Shown: positions 53,153 through 62,585 of the stretch, in pieces
Numbering within the stretch: position 1 is the first letter of the stretch
Layout of the letters: each line of letters starts with the position of its first letter
NCBI GenBank assembly: GCA_964649825.1
Contig: CAZYQW010000054.1
Location: 1 to 64,000, forward strand
Source of the DNA: CAZYQW01 sp964649825
Lineage (GTDB): Bacteria; Planctomycetota; B15-G4; JADJEK01
Reading direction: 5' to 3'
DNA: 64,000 bases
Translations under genes and position numbers: made by a program
Notes under the pieces: model-generated
Told to the model about the DNA's origin: nothing
The model's input: the letters and a program-made list of their open reading frames with translations, nothing else
Database searches by the model: none

Positions 53153-55799
53153 GGACGAAGAACGGCTGGATCGCGGCCTCGCGTGCCCACGGCTCCTTCG
53201 CCTGGAGCATCGCGAGCCGCGCGCTGCGCAACGCCGACGCTGGATCCGAGTCGCGAAGGAACGCCTCGTAGAACGACGCGAAGAACCGCTCGAGGAGACG
53301 ATCCTCGACCGGCTCCGACGCCACCAACGCCGCCCTCGCTCCCGCGCACAAGAGCGCCCAGCCGACCGAGACCTGACCCTCCCCAGCGAACGGCTGCCCG
53401 GCTCCGCCCTCGCAGCCCGACACGACCGCGAGCGACAGAGGGAGATCGAGCTCGACGATCTCGTTCACCGTCATCCGGCCGTCGTCGCCGTCGCCGGCCG
53501 CGAGGAGGATACCCGAGGCCGTGCCCCGCGTGCGATCGGCCCAGGCGTGCGTGGCGAACTGCACGACGTCGTATCGACCCGGCGCGAGCTTCTTCACGAC
53601 GGCCTCGCGCGCCGCGTCGCCGACGAGGACGTCGACGGAGTGCGGCGCGTGCACCCGCGTGCGGATCGCCTCCGCCTCTCGCTCGACGCCCGGCAACGCC
53701 GGAGCCGCCTCGTTCGCCTCCGCCGCGTACGCGAGGACGAGCACGCGGTGAGGGCCCACGTCCGTCGCCGACTCCCGCGACACGAGAGCGCCGAGACACG
53801 GCACGTGCTCCACCACGTGGGTCCGGAACAGGAACGCGCGGTCGACGACGCCGTCGCCCAGCGCTTTGCCACCCGGCCGCGGCATCAAGTCGAACGGGTA
53901 GCGGAATAACGCAGCGGAACGTAGGCAGAGCACACGCTCGGTGCGCGCGAGCAGGTCCTCGAACGGGCCCAGCAGGTCGGCGGCGAGCTTCGCCGCGTGC
54001 CGGTCGAACGGCTGGCCGCGCCGCAACCCGAACAGCGCGTGGCGAGCGAAGTCGATGCGTCGATCGATCGTCTCGCGAGGCGGCAAGCGGTGGACGCGGA
54101 TCTCGTCGCGAGTGGCGCCGATCGCGACTTGAGCGTCGAGGTCGTACGCGAGCAGCAGATCGCCCGGGCCGAGGACGCGATCGCGCTGCTCGTACCAGGA
54201 CTCGGCTCCGAGGCCCAGCGGGCGCACGGCCGGCGCGGCTCGCGTCGGATGCTCCAGCTCCTCGAGGAGCGCGCGCGCCCGACCGAAGTCGAGGAACCCG
54301 AGGATCCGCGCCGCGAGGTCGTCGCCGCCGTCCCGCGCGTGGAGCTCCGCGGCGACGCGGACGGCGAACGACGCGCACTCCGACAGCGTGCTCTCGGCCG
54401 CGATGCGATCCTCGGCGCGAAGGCCTCCGAGGTTGGACCGGAAGTCCTCCGCGAGTCCGATCGCCTGCTCCAGCGAATCGAGTGCGCCCTCCAGGTCGCC
54501 GGCCGCGTGGCGGCGTTGCGCGTGCACGAAGAGGGCGCCACGATACGAGATCGGCCCAAGCCTCGAGCCGAGGTCCAGCAGCTTCTCCGACCGATCGCGC
54601 GCCAACGCGAGGTTGCCGCGGCGCACGGCGTCGTCGACCAGCCGCTTCAGGAGCGGGAACTGATCGCGCACCGCGAGCGAGTCGAGCAGCCGCTGCGTCT
54701 CCTCGACGAGCCCTTCGGTCGGCGCACCCGCGTCTGCGCACCAATCCCACCGCAGGCGCAGCCGCCGCCCCTCGAGCCACGCATCCGGAACGTCACGCGA
54801 GCGCAGGGAGACCTCGGCCTCCTGGAACGCGGTTTCGGCCTCCTCTCTCCGTCCGCGTCGATGGAGGATCTCGGCGCACCGCAGGGCGACGTCCACCCGG
54901 CGCCAATCGAGCCCGTGGTCCCTCGCCACCTGGAGGGCTCGCTCCAGACAGACGAGGGCCTCGTCGTTCCGTCCGACCTGGCGGAGCATGAGTCCGCGGC
55001 TCCGGATCGCGCGCGCGAGTCGGTCGTGGTCGCCCGCGGCGGCCGCGGCGGCCGCGCTCTCGTCGAACAACGCGAGGGACGCAGCGATCCTCCCGTCGCT
55101 GCCCGCGATCCATCCGCCTTCGTCGGCCGCGAACGCGAGCTCGCGCGCGCCCGCGTGGCGACGGAGCACTTCGAGGCTCGCCGAGACATGCGCCCACGCG
55201 CCCTTCACGTCGCCGGCGGCGTGCTCGGCCTGCGCGATCCGCGAGAGGGCGACGGCACGCGCGAGGACGAACGGAGTCCCGTCGACCGCCGCGAACAGCG
55301 CGCGCGCGTGGGACTCGACGTCCTCGCCTCGATACAGGTCGGCGAGGGCGGCGAGGACGGACTCCTCGAACCGATATGCGAGCGCGTCCAGCCCCAGGTC
55401 GCGCGCCGCCTCGACGGCGGCGCGAGCGAGCTCCAGCGCGCGGGACGGCTCGTGCCGAAACGTCGCGCGGTCGAGCTCGTGGGACAGCTCCCGCAGCGAC
55501 GCGAACCGAGCCGGGGACGACGCGAGGATCGCGTGGAGGCGATCGAGCCGCGCCCGGACGTCGCCGCTCGCGGCCGCCGCCGCCGTCTCGAGGCGGGCTC
55601 CGATCTCCGCCGACGCCCACGCCTCGACCACCGCCTCCTCGGCGACGAGGAGCAGCAGGTCGGGCGTCGACTCGGCGGCGGCCCGGAGGCCGCGCTCGTC
55701 CCCGGCGAGGAACCGAGCCCGCGCGAACTCCTCCGGCGTCTGGAAGGGAAGCGCGACCAGGACGAGAAGCAGGTGGGGCCAGGAGACGAGAAAGTTCAC
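53127..55799 (-). CDS. Exported or membrane-anchored TPR-CHAT protease
   Basis: An 890-residue protein with a hydrophobic N-terminus (FLVSWPHLLLVLVALPF), helical TPR-like repeats (about 60-540), and a CHAT domain (about 600-890). The catalytic pair is His751 (VVQFATHAW) and Cys796 (VVSGCEGGAG). The start GTG at 55799 was chosen because the upstream part of the open frame is polar and overlaps the divergent promoter. It converges on the sigma/anti-sigma-like operon. Distinct in sequence and size from the CHAT protein at 14.5 kb, with a much shorter TPR array. Confidence 0.85.
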   Translation of the reverse strand: MNFLVSWPHLLLVLVALPFQTPEEFARARFLAGDERGLRAAAESTPDLLLLVAEEAVVEAWASAEIGARLETAAAAASGDVRARLDRLHAILASSPARFASLRELSHELDRATFRHEPSRALELARAAVEAARDLGLDALAYRFEESVLAALADLYRGEDVESHARALFAAVDGTPFVLARAVALSRIAQAEHAAGDVKGAWAHVSASLEVLRRHAGARELAFAADEGGWIAGSDGRIAASLALFDESAAAAAAAGDHDRLARAIRSRGLMLRQVGRNDEALVCLERALQVARDHGLDWRRVDVALRCAEILHRRGRREEAETAFQEAEVSLRSRDVPDAWLEGRRLRLRWDWCADAGAPTEGLVEETQRLLDSLAVRDQFPLLKRLVDDAVRRGNLALARDRSEKLLDLGSRLGPISYRGALFVHAQRRHAAGDLEGALDSLEQAIGLAEDFRSNLGGLRAEDRIAAESTLSECASFAVRVAAELHARDGGDDLAARILGFLDFGRARALLEELEHPTRAAPAVRPLGLGAESWYEQRDRVLGPGDLLLAYDLDAQVAIGATRDEIRVHRLPPRETIDRRIDFARHALFGLRRGQPFDRHAAKLAADLLGPFEDLLARTERVLCLRSAALFRYPFDLMPRPGGKALGDGVVDRAFLFRTHVVEHVPCLGALVSRESATDVGPHRVLVLAYAAEANEAAPALPGVEREAEAIRTRVHAPHSVDVLVGDAAREAVVKKLAPGRYDVVQFATHAWADRTRGTASGILLAAGDGDDGRMTVNEIVELDLPLSLAVVSGCEGGAGQPFAGEGQVSVGWALLCAGARAALVASEPVEDRLLERFFASFYEAFLRDSDPASALRSARLAMLQAKEPWAREAAIQPFFVLIGAPSPR

Positions 55800-55918
55800 G
55801 GCTGGATGATAGCGCCCCGCGTCGAGCCCCGGATTTCGCGGTTCATCGGCGCCGCGCCGCGGGCTCTCCCTCTCTTGGAGCCACCGTTCGCTCCCCACCC
55901 ATCTCGATTGGAGGAGAC

Positions 55919-57394
55919 ATGAGCAGGATCAACTCGACCCATCGAATCCTCGTCGCGGCGTCGCTCGGACTGGCCGCCCTCCCGGCTGCGTCCGCCGGCG
56001 CCGCGTCGAGTCTCTGGCTCTTCGGACCGGGCACGCCCGGCACGGCGGGCCTCACGCCACGAATCTGGGCGGAGGACACCGCGTATCCGGGCAACGCGAG
56101 CTTCCGTGTCACGGTGGATCGCGCGGTCGGCGGCACGAACGCCGTCCTGTTGATCGGCGCGCAGCCGCTCGACGTGCTCGCGTCCGGCTTCCACCTCTCG
56201 GTCGATCCGATCCTCCTCCTGCCGCCCATTCCGCTCGGCGGCTCGCCCGGGACGCCGGGGGCCGGCAGCTTGACGCTGCCGCTGCCGATCCCGAACCTGG
56301 CGGTGTTGCTTGGGTTCGACGCGTACTTCCAATGGGTCGTCCTCGACTCCGGGGCGTCGTACCTCTACAGCTCGACGCCCGGCCTGCGCGTGACGATCGG
56401 CGACCCCCCGCGCGCCATCACCGTCGCGTCGGTCGCGGGCTCGCCCGACCCGGTGCAATCGGTCGATCCGGCGACCGGTCTGGCGACGGACTGGACGATG
56501 ATCACGCAGGCGAACCTGCTGCAGGACGTTCAGTTCGCGCCGGACGGCGCCTCCGCGCTGGTGTCGTTCGGCGGCGGGTACCGCCTCATCGACGCGGCGA
56601 CCGGCGCGCCGATCTTCACGGTCAACGTCGGCGGCGCGCCCAACTGCGCCGCGTTCACCCCCGACGGCCGGCGCGCCTACGGCGTCGCGGGCGGCCCGGC
56701 CGGTCAGGGCCTGAGCTCGATCGTCGAGATCGACTGCGACTCGACCTCCCCGACGTACGGCACGCAGATCGGCCTCGTCACCGGCTTCCCGCTCGCGTTC
56801 GACCAATGGGAGGGCGTCGGCATCTCCGGCGACGGTCGAACGCTCACGGCCGCGAACCTCGGTCTCTCGAACCCGTCCGGCGTGGTGGTCGTCGACATCG
56901 ATCCGGCCAGCGCGAACTACAACATGGTCCGTCACTGGATCCCGAACCCGACCGGTGGGTTCACGACCGACGTGGAGCCCATTCGCGACGGCACGATCGC
57001 GTACGCGGCGGTCGCCTACCTCACGTCGCTCACCGGCGACGTCCTGGTCATCGACTGCGTGAACGGAACGGTCCAGTCGGTCCTCGGCAGCATCGGCACC
57101 TTCCCGACCGACGTCGACATCGATGGACGCGATGAGGTCGCGTTCATCGCATGCCCGAACTCCAACTCGGTCGCGCGGCTCCGCATCGATCCGAACGGCC
57201 CCGCCTTCCACTCGTGGAGCACGCTCCCGCTCAGCGGCTCGCCCTTCGCCCTCGCCATCTCCCCCGACGCGCACGAGGTCTACGTGGTCTTCCAGGCGAG
57301 CTTCGACCTCGCCATGATCGACGCGGCGTCCCTGTCGCTCGCGCAGACGTTCACGCTGCCGTTGCCGTGCAGCGCCGGCGTCGCCTCGCGGTAG
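55919..57394 (+). CDS. Secreted beta-propeller protein with Gly/Pro domain
   Basis: A protein of 491 residues with a signal peptide and GGAGGAG before the ATG. Residues about 30-165 carry the Gly/Pro domain seen at the C-termini of other secreted proteins here (LWLFGPGTPGTAGL, then TLPLPIPNL and a FDAYFQWVVLDSG element), but placed at the N-terminus. The rest is a YVTN/WD-type seven-bladed propeller (VQFAPDGASALVSFG, FTPDGRRAYGVAGG, ISPDAHEVYVVFQ). Function unknown; cell surface. It is divergent from the CHAT gene. Confidence 0.78.
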   Translation: MSRINSTHRILVAASLGLAALPAASAGAASSLWLFGPGTPGTAGLTPRIWAEDTAYPGNASFRVTVDRAVGGTNAVLLIGAQPLDVLASGFHLSVDPILLLPPIPLGGSPGTPGAGSLTLPLPIPNLAVLLGFDAYFQWVVLDSGASYLYSSTPGLRVTIGDPPRAITVASVAGSPDPVQSVDPATGLATDWTMITQANLLQDVQFAPDGASALVSFGGGYRLIDAATGAPIFTVNVGGAPNCAAFTPDGRRAYGVAGGPAGQGLSSIVEIDCDSTSPTYGTQIGLVTGFPLAFDQWEGVGISGDGRTLTAANLGLSNPSGVVVVDIDPASANYNMVRHWIPNPTGGFTTDVEPIRDGTIAYAAVAYLTSLTGDVLVIDCVNGTVQSVLGSIGTFPTDVDIDGRDEVAFIACPNSNSVARLRIDPNGPAFHSWSTLPLSGSPFALAISPDAHEVYVVFQASFDLAMIDAASLSLAQTFTLPLPCSAGVASR

Positions 57395-57417
57395 CTCGAA
57401 CGCCGCGACGGCGGTGA

Positions 57418-57678
57418 GCAAGGGAGCGCCGCACGGGCGCCGTGATGTTCGCGGTCGGGCTCCAGGCGACGGCGGTCCCGGTCGGATACGGCTGCGATCT
57501 GCTCGTCGACCCGCTCGTCCTGGTCACCGCGCCCGTCCCGCTCGACGCGGCCGGCGGCTTGACGCTGACCGTCCCGATGGTCGTTTCGACCCCGTTCAGC
57601 ATGACGGTGCAGGGAGTCGTGTTCGACGGGGTCTCACCCGGCTACTCGATGACCAACGCCGTCGGCTACCCGCGTTAA
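57418..57678 (+). pseudogene. Orphan tail of a secreted protein (Gly/Pro domain)
   Basis: Right after a stop at 57415-57417 one frame gives about 85 residues: VMFAVGLQATAVPVGYGC, PLVLVTAPVPLDAAGGLTL, VVFDGVSPGYSMTNAVGYP, then TAA. It aligns by eye with the Gly/Pro domain of the gene just upstream and lacks a signal peptide, so it is best read as the remaining 3' end of a lost duplicate. Confidence 0.55.
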
Positions 57679-57694
57679 AGACCCGCGACAGGTT

Positions 57695-57711
57695 CCCCCG
57701 AGGCTCGGGGG
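57695..57711. terminator. Small GC hairpin
   Basis: A 7-bp stem with a 3-nt loop 16 nt after the TAA of the secreted-protein remnant. It may be part of a transcription end region with the longer hairpin that follows. Confidence 0.35.
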
Positions 57712-57771
57712 CAAGGCGGCCCAGACCACCGTCTCCGCGTGGGCACCCACTCATGCTCCGGCCTCTGACCT

Positions 57772-57815
57772 GACCCCGGATCTCCGGAGCCGACCCGCTC
57801 CGGAGATCCGGGGTC
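57772..57815. terminator. Perfect 18-bp hairpin
   Basis: An inverted repeat of 18 bp without mismatch (57772-57789 with 57798-57815) around an 8-nt loop in the gap before the histidine kinase gene. Strong for a terminator, though no T-run follows; a protein-binding site is the alternative. Confidence 0.65.
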
Positions 57816-58067
57816 CTCTCGCCACTCGCCGCGCAGTCGGAAGCTCGTGTGGGATGCTCGCCGTGAAGGTCGCTCGCGCCGCCCGCTCGTTCGCTCGTCA
57901 GACCTTTGGACGGACGGGGGTGATCCCACTGTACGTGGATTGGACGATGCTTCGTCTGTCCGACGATGCTTCGTCCGGAAGAGCGGCTTGTCTCGCGCGG
58001 CTCAGATCGTACGCTGGCGGGCGCTCACACGTTTGCTTCGTGGCCCCAACTTCGGGGCGAGGTGGGG

Positions 58068-60710
58068 ATGATCGACGCGCGAGGACCCTTGTCTGAAGCT
58101 CGTCGCAGCGCGCGGATCGATCGCTCGCGTGGGTTCTCCGTGCAGTATCAGCTTCCGCTTCTGATCTGCGCGTTGCTTGTCCTCACCGTGGTGCCGTTGG
58201 CAAGCTGGTCCTACTCGTCGGCGAGATCGAGCCTCTTGGTCTCGGCGGGGGTGGAGCTCGACGCCGCGGTGCATGAGCTGGCGGACGTGCTGTCCCGCAG
58301 CGCGGGCGCGTTGCTCGACGACATACGAGCCGCGGCGGCAGAACCCGCGGTCATCGACGCGCTGCGCGATCCCAGCGAGGCCGCGTTCGACGCCGCGCGC
58401 GTTCCGTTGGAGAATCTGTTCAAGTCGAGCTCCCAGGCGAGAGTCGCCGAACTGTGGTCGAACGACCGCGAGCCGGTGCTCGTGGTGGAGCAGCCGAACC
58501 GTGACGGCGAGGCGCCGCCGGCCGAGCTGCGCGATGCGTCCGTCGCGCCCGAGAGACCAGGCCTCCAGCCCCTCCGATCGATTGGGGAGACGGCATTCTT
58601 CGAAATCGTCGCGGACGTGAGGGAGCCGTCGAAGGGCGATCTCGTGGGACGCTTGGTGCTCCGTCAGAGGCTTCGGAGCGGACGAGAAGGCCTCAGTCTT
58701 CTTCGCAACCTGATCGCGCGCGACGCGGTCATGATGCTCGGCAACCGCGCGGGGGGAGCGTGGACGGACTTCGAGCGATCGGTATCCGGTCCGGCGATCG
58801 ATCCGCTCGATCGAACCCACCTGACCCACCGCGGTCGCGACGGGGTCGAGAAGCTGGGCACGGGCATCGAGCTCTCCGGGACGCCCTGGGTGATGTGGGC
58901 GGAGGTCGACAGCCGCGGGATCCTGGCGCCGGCGCGGAGCCTGCTGTGGCGGACGGGCCTGGTGAGTCTCGCGCTCCTCCTCGTGGCGACGGGTGGAGCC
59001 TGGTGGATCAGCCGTCGCGTCTCGGCGCCGCTGAATCGAGTCACCGAGGCGGCGGAGGCCATCGCGGCCGGCCGCCGCGACCGTCGGGTCGCGGCGACCG
59101 GACCGGAGGAGGTGCGTCGGCTCGCCGGCGCGTTCAACCTCATGGTGGCCAAGGTCGAGCGAAGGACCGCTGAGCTCGAGCGCGTGCGGGACGAGTATGA
59201 GGACCTCTACGAGAGAAGTCCGGACATGTTCGTCTCGGTGCAGATGGAGAGTGGGCGCATCGTCCAGTGCAACGAGACCACGGCACGACGGCTCGGCTAT
59301 GCCAAGGACCAGCTCATCGGGAGGCAGCTCGTCGAACTTTGCGATCCGGACTGTGGAGAGAAAGCAATGGAAGTGCTCGACGTCCTCGCCGCGACCGGCG
59401 TCGTCGAGAACGCCCCATTGACGTTGCATGACCAGAACCGCCGTCGGATTCCGGTGCTGCTCAACGCGTCCGCACTCCGCGACCAGGACGGCCGGGTCCT
59501 CTTGACCCGCTCATCGCTCCGGGACGTGTCGGACGTCGTAGCGGCAGAGGGACGCCGGACCGCCGTCGTGCGTGGCGCCATGGACGCCATCGTCACGATC
59601 AACGGGGAGGGACGCGTGGTCGAGTTCAACCCGGCGGCCGAGGCGCTGTTTGGCTACACCGCCGCCGAGGCGAACGGAACGAGCCTGGCGGAACTGATCA
59701 TTCCGTCGCGCCATCGGCGGGCGCACGAGGTCGGTCTCGCTCGTTATCTGGTGACGGGAGAAGGCCCGATCCTCGGAAAACGGCTCGAGCTCCACGCGCG
59801 CCGGAAGGACGGCACGGAGTTCCCGGTGGAGATCGCCGTCGTCAAACTCGCGGGAACGGAGGAACTGCTGTTCACGGGCTTCATCCGCGACCTCACGAGT
59901 CTGAGGACCGTGCAGGACGATCTCGAACGTACCATCGCCGACCTGCGCCGATCGAACGAGGACCTGGAGCAGTTCGCGTTCGTGGCGTCGCACGATCTCC
60001 AGGAGCCGTTGCGCATGGTCGCAGTGTTCATGGAGATGCTCGACCAGGAATACCGCGGTCGCCTGGATGAGACCGCGGACCAGTACATCGCGTTCGCCGC
60101 GGAGGGCGCCGAGCGGATGAAGCGGCTCATCAACGGCTTGCTCGCCTACTCGCGGATCCGCACGCGTGGCGGGTCGCTGCAGGTGTGCGCGTGCGGCGAC
60201 GTCCTGGCGGACGCCCTACGGAACCTGTCGATGCACATCGTCGAGTCGCACGCGACCATCCAGTATGACGACATGCCAATGGTGTGGGCCGACGCCGCGC
60301 AACTCCAACAGGTATTCCAGAACCTGGTGTCGAACGCGCTGAAGTTCCGCGGCGACGACCCCCTCGAGATTTCCATTCACGTCCGGCGAGCCGGAGATGA
60401 TTGGGAATTCGTGGTCGAGGACAACGGGATCGGATTCGATCCGGACAAGGAAGACCGGATTTTCCAGATGTTCCAACGGCTGCATGACCGCCGCACGCGT
60501 GACGGGAACGGCATCGGTCTGGCACTGGCCAAGCGCATCGTGGAGCGTCACCGCGGGCGCCTCTGGGCCACGTCGACGCCGGGTGTCGGGTCACGGTTCT
60601 ATTTCACTCTGCCCATGTCTCCTATTGCCGACGAGCCGGGCATCGAAGCCGATGCCGCGGTGACGGGCGAGGCTCGCGCGATGGGCGCCGGGCCGATCGG
60701 AGTTCCGTGA
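58068..60710 (+). CDS. Hybrid-free membrane sensor histidine kinase
   Basis: A kinase of about 880 residues. The first membrane helix is at 27-47, an outer sensor region (48-295), a second helix (296-314), HAMP (315-367), two PAS domains (about 380-500 and 505-630), then HisKA with the phospho-accepting His642 (FVASHDLQEPLRMV) and an HATPase domain (about 745-860: N box LVSNALKF, VEDNGIGFD, GNGIGLAL). The ATG follows GAGGTG. The HisKA text is of the phytochrome-like type that works with Rcp1-type regulators. The response-regulator gene overlaps its stop (TGATG). Confidence 0.9.
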   Translation: MIDARGPLSEARRSARIDRSRGFSVQYQLPLLICALLVLTVVPLASWSYSSARSSLLVSAGVELDAAVHELADVLSRSAGALLDDIRAAAAEPAVIDALRDPSEAAFDAARVPLENLFKSSSQARVAELWSNDREPVLVVEQPNRDGEAPPAELRDASVAPERPGLQPLRSIGETAFFEIVADVREPSKGDLVGRLVLRQRLRSGREGLSLLRNLIARDAVMMLGNRAGGAWTDFERSVSGPAIDPLDRTHLTHRGRDGVEKLGTGIELSGTPWVMWAEVDSRGILAPARSLLWRTGLVSLALLLVATGGAWWISRRVSAPLNRVTEAAEAIAAGRRDRRVAATGPEEVRRLAGAFNLMVAKVERRTAELERVRDEYEDLYERSPDMFVSVQMESGRIVQCNETTARRLGYAKDQLIGRQLVELCDPDCGEKAMEVLDVLAATGVVENAPLTLHDQNRRRIPVLLNASALRDQDGRVLLTRSSLRDVSDVVAAEGRRTAVVRGAMDAIVTINGEGRVVEFNPAAEALFGYTAAEANGTSLAELIIPSRHRRAHEVGLARYLVTGEGPILGKRLELHARRKDGTEFPVEIAVVKLAGTEELLFTGFIRDLTSLRTVQDDLERTIADLRRSNEDLEQFAFVASHDLQEPLRMVAVFMEMLDQEYRGRLDETADQYIAFAAEGAERMKRLINGLLAYSRIRTRGGSLQVCACGDVLADALRNLSMHIVESHATIQYDDMPMVWADAAQLQQVFQNLVSNALKFRGDDPLEISIHVRRAGDDWEFVVEDNGIGFDPDKEDRIFQMFQRLHDRRTRDGNGIGLALAKRIVERHRGRLWATSTPGVGSRFYFTLPMSPIADEPGIEADAAVTGEARAMGAGPIGVP

Positions 60711-61117
60711 TGACGAAGGTCCAGACGACTCACCACGTCGTCATGGTCGACGACAATGACGCCGACCTCTACATCGCCGAGCGCTGCTTCAAGAAGTCGC
60801 GGCTCACGAATCCGTGGCTGTCGTTCACGAACGGTCCGGACTTCCTGCGCTACCTCGGGGACGTCAAGCGGGGAGACGCGCCGATGCCGGCGCTGGTCCT
60901 TCTCGACATCAACATGCCGGGGATGAGCGGATTCGAGGTGCTCGCAGAGACTCGAGACGATCCGTTCTTCACCGATCTCCCGGTCTTCTGCATGCTCACC
61001 AGCTCGAGCGATCCCCGAGACGAGCAGAGAGCGAAGGAACTTGGAGCCTCCGGCTTCGTCACGAAGCCCGGAGACCCCGCGAACTTCGTGGCGTTCTTCG
61101 ATCAGCTCGTCGGATAG
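60710..61117 (+). CDS. Rcp1-like single-domain response regulator
   Basis: A protein of 135 residues, only a receiver domain. Acidic pair VDDNDAD (Asp14-15), phosphorylation site Asp66 in VLLDINMPG, Thr in CMLTSSSDP and Lys in GFVTKPGD are all present. Similar to the Rcp1 class that pairs with phytochrome-like kinases and has no output domain. It overlaps the histidine kinase gene by 1 nt; a GTG at 60707 is an alternative start. Confidence 0.9.
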   Translation: MTKVQTTHHVVMVDDNDADLYIAERCFKKSRLTNPWLSFTNGPDFLRYLGDVKRGDAPMPALVLLDINMPGMSGFEVLAETRDDPFFTDLPVFCMLTSSSDPRDEQRAKELGASGFVTKPGDPANFVAFFDQLVG

Positions 61118-61220
61118 GACGGCTGACGACGCTCCGTCCGGTCTGCGATTTGTAGAAACGGCGTATTGCCGCGCCGGCGATCGCGGACCTCGGCGGGCCA
61201 ACGACCGCGGCCGGTCGGTT

Positions 61221-61241
61221 GCCGCCGCGAGATGCGGCGGC
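61221..61241 (+). terminator. GC-rich hairpin after the two-component pair
   Basis: A perfect 8-bp stem with a 5-nt loop about 100 nt after the response-regulator stop and before the eRF1-like gene. No T-tract. Confidence 0.35.
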
Positions 61242-61338
61242 CCAGCGGGGGCACGTCGCTTGCTGTCCTCGTGCCACGCGAATGCGTGGGCCGCGCAGCA
61301 GCTCGGTTCGCCAGTCGCATGACCAAGAAGGGACGAAC

Positions 61339-62511
61339 ATGACCAGGACCTTGAAGATGGAAGGGCCCCCGAACCGGGACGACGTTCGCCAGTTGGCGCG
61401 CATCAACCACGGTACCTGCGCGTCCCTGTATCTGCCGACGCGCGGCGTCGGGCCTGATGGGCGACAGGATTCGATTCGACTCGGGAACCTCCTGAGAGAG
61501 GCGGGCAGCGCGCTCGAGGCGCTCGGCGACGCGGGAACTCTGCTCGACCCCGCGCGCGCGTTCGCCGATCTTGTTCCACTTCCCGAGCTCCGCGACGCGG
61601 CGCTCGCGATCCTCCTGTCGGAAGACGATGCGCGAGCGTTTCGAATTCCGTACCCGGTCGAGGCGTTGGCGTTCGTCGGTGAGCGGTTCCACCTGAGCCC
61701 GCTCTTGCCCCTCGCGTTCGATGACGATCGTTTCTTCGTCCTCGCCCTGAGCCAGAAGCGGGTAACGCTGTACCGCGGGGATCGATACGGGTTGCACCGA
61801 GTCGCGCTCGATGACGTTCCTCAGAGCCTCTCCGAGGCGCTCGGGTACCGCGACAAGGAGGTGGTGCTCCAGTACCACACCGCGACTCCTCGTGGCGCGG
61901 CCGGGGAACGACGGGCCGCGATGTTCCATGGCCACGGCGCCGCAACCGATGACCACAATGCCGAGATCGTTCGCTTCGTCAGCATCGTGGCGGCGGGGAT
62001 TCGCCGCCGGATCGCGCGCGACGCGGTCCCGTGCGTCCTCGCGGGAGTCGACGAGATCGTGGCCGCGTTTCGCGGCGTTCGCCACGGACTCCAGGTCTGC
62101 GAGGGACGATCCATCTCCGGCAACCCCGACGGGCTCGAGCCCGTCGAGCTTCACGGTCGCGCGTGGTCGATCGTTGCTGACGAGATGAAACGCGCCCGCG
62201 GAGCGGCCGTCGAGGAAGTGAAGGACAAGATCGGCGGAGGACGCGGGGCGGGCGGGCTCGCCGAGGTGCTTCCCGCCGCGGCGGCGGGACGCGTCGAGAC
62301 CGCGGTGCTCGCCGAGAACGCCGCCGCATGGGGTCGGTTCGAACCTTCCTCCGACCGCGTGATCGAGTCGTTCCATCGGTCGTCGTACGCGGATGAAGAC
62401 CTGTTCGACCGGGTCGGCGTCGAGACGGTCCGGCACGGCGGGACGGTGGTGTTCGTGGCGGAAGAGGACGTCCCGCTCCAACGCGGCGTTGCGGCGTCCT
62501 ACCGATTCTGA
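61339..62511 (+). CDS. Bacterial eRF1-like protein (baeRF family 3)
   Basis: A protein of 390 residues. The N-terminal part (SLYLPTRGVGPDGRQDSIRL) is typical of bacterial archaeo-eukaryotic release-factor homologues. The later part has LAGVDEIVAAFR and the helical end with VAEEDVPLQRGVAASYRF. baeRF proteins are thought to act in ribosome rescue or stress but are poorly known. The ATG follows AAGGGA. It lies about 220 nt after the response regulator and is probably an independent transcript. Confidence 0.78.
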   Translation: MTRTLKMEGPPNRDDVRQLARINHGTCASLYLPTRGVGPDGRQDSIRLGNLLREAGSALEALGDAGTLLDPARAFADLVPLPELRDAALAILLSEDDARAFRIPYPVEALAFVGERFHLSPLLPLAFDDDRFFVLALSQKRVTLYRGDRYGLHRVALDDVPQSLSEALGYRDKEVVLQYHTATPRGAAGERRAAMFHGHGAATDDHNAEIVRFVSIVAAGIRRRIARDAVPCVLAGVDEIVAAFRGVRHGLQVCEGRSISGNPDGLEPVELHGRAWSIVADEMKRARGAAVEEVKDKIGGGRGAGGLAEVLPAAAAGRVETAVLAENAAAWGRFEPSSDRVIESFHRSSYADEDLFDRVGVETVRHGGTVVFVAEEDVPLQRGVAASYRF

Positions 62512-62585
62512 GGGTCGCCGCGCGGACCAACGCCGATCGATGAAAAGCGGCGAGGATCGCAGCCGTCGACGGCGACCAGCTCAGC

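Noticed and set aside
61102..62481. 459-codon minus-strand frame opposite the eRF1-like gene
   Set aside because: Antisense shadow; the plus strand has the family motifs and a good ribosome site.
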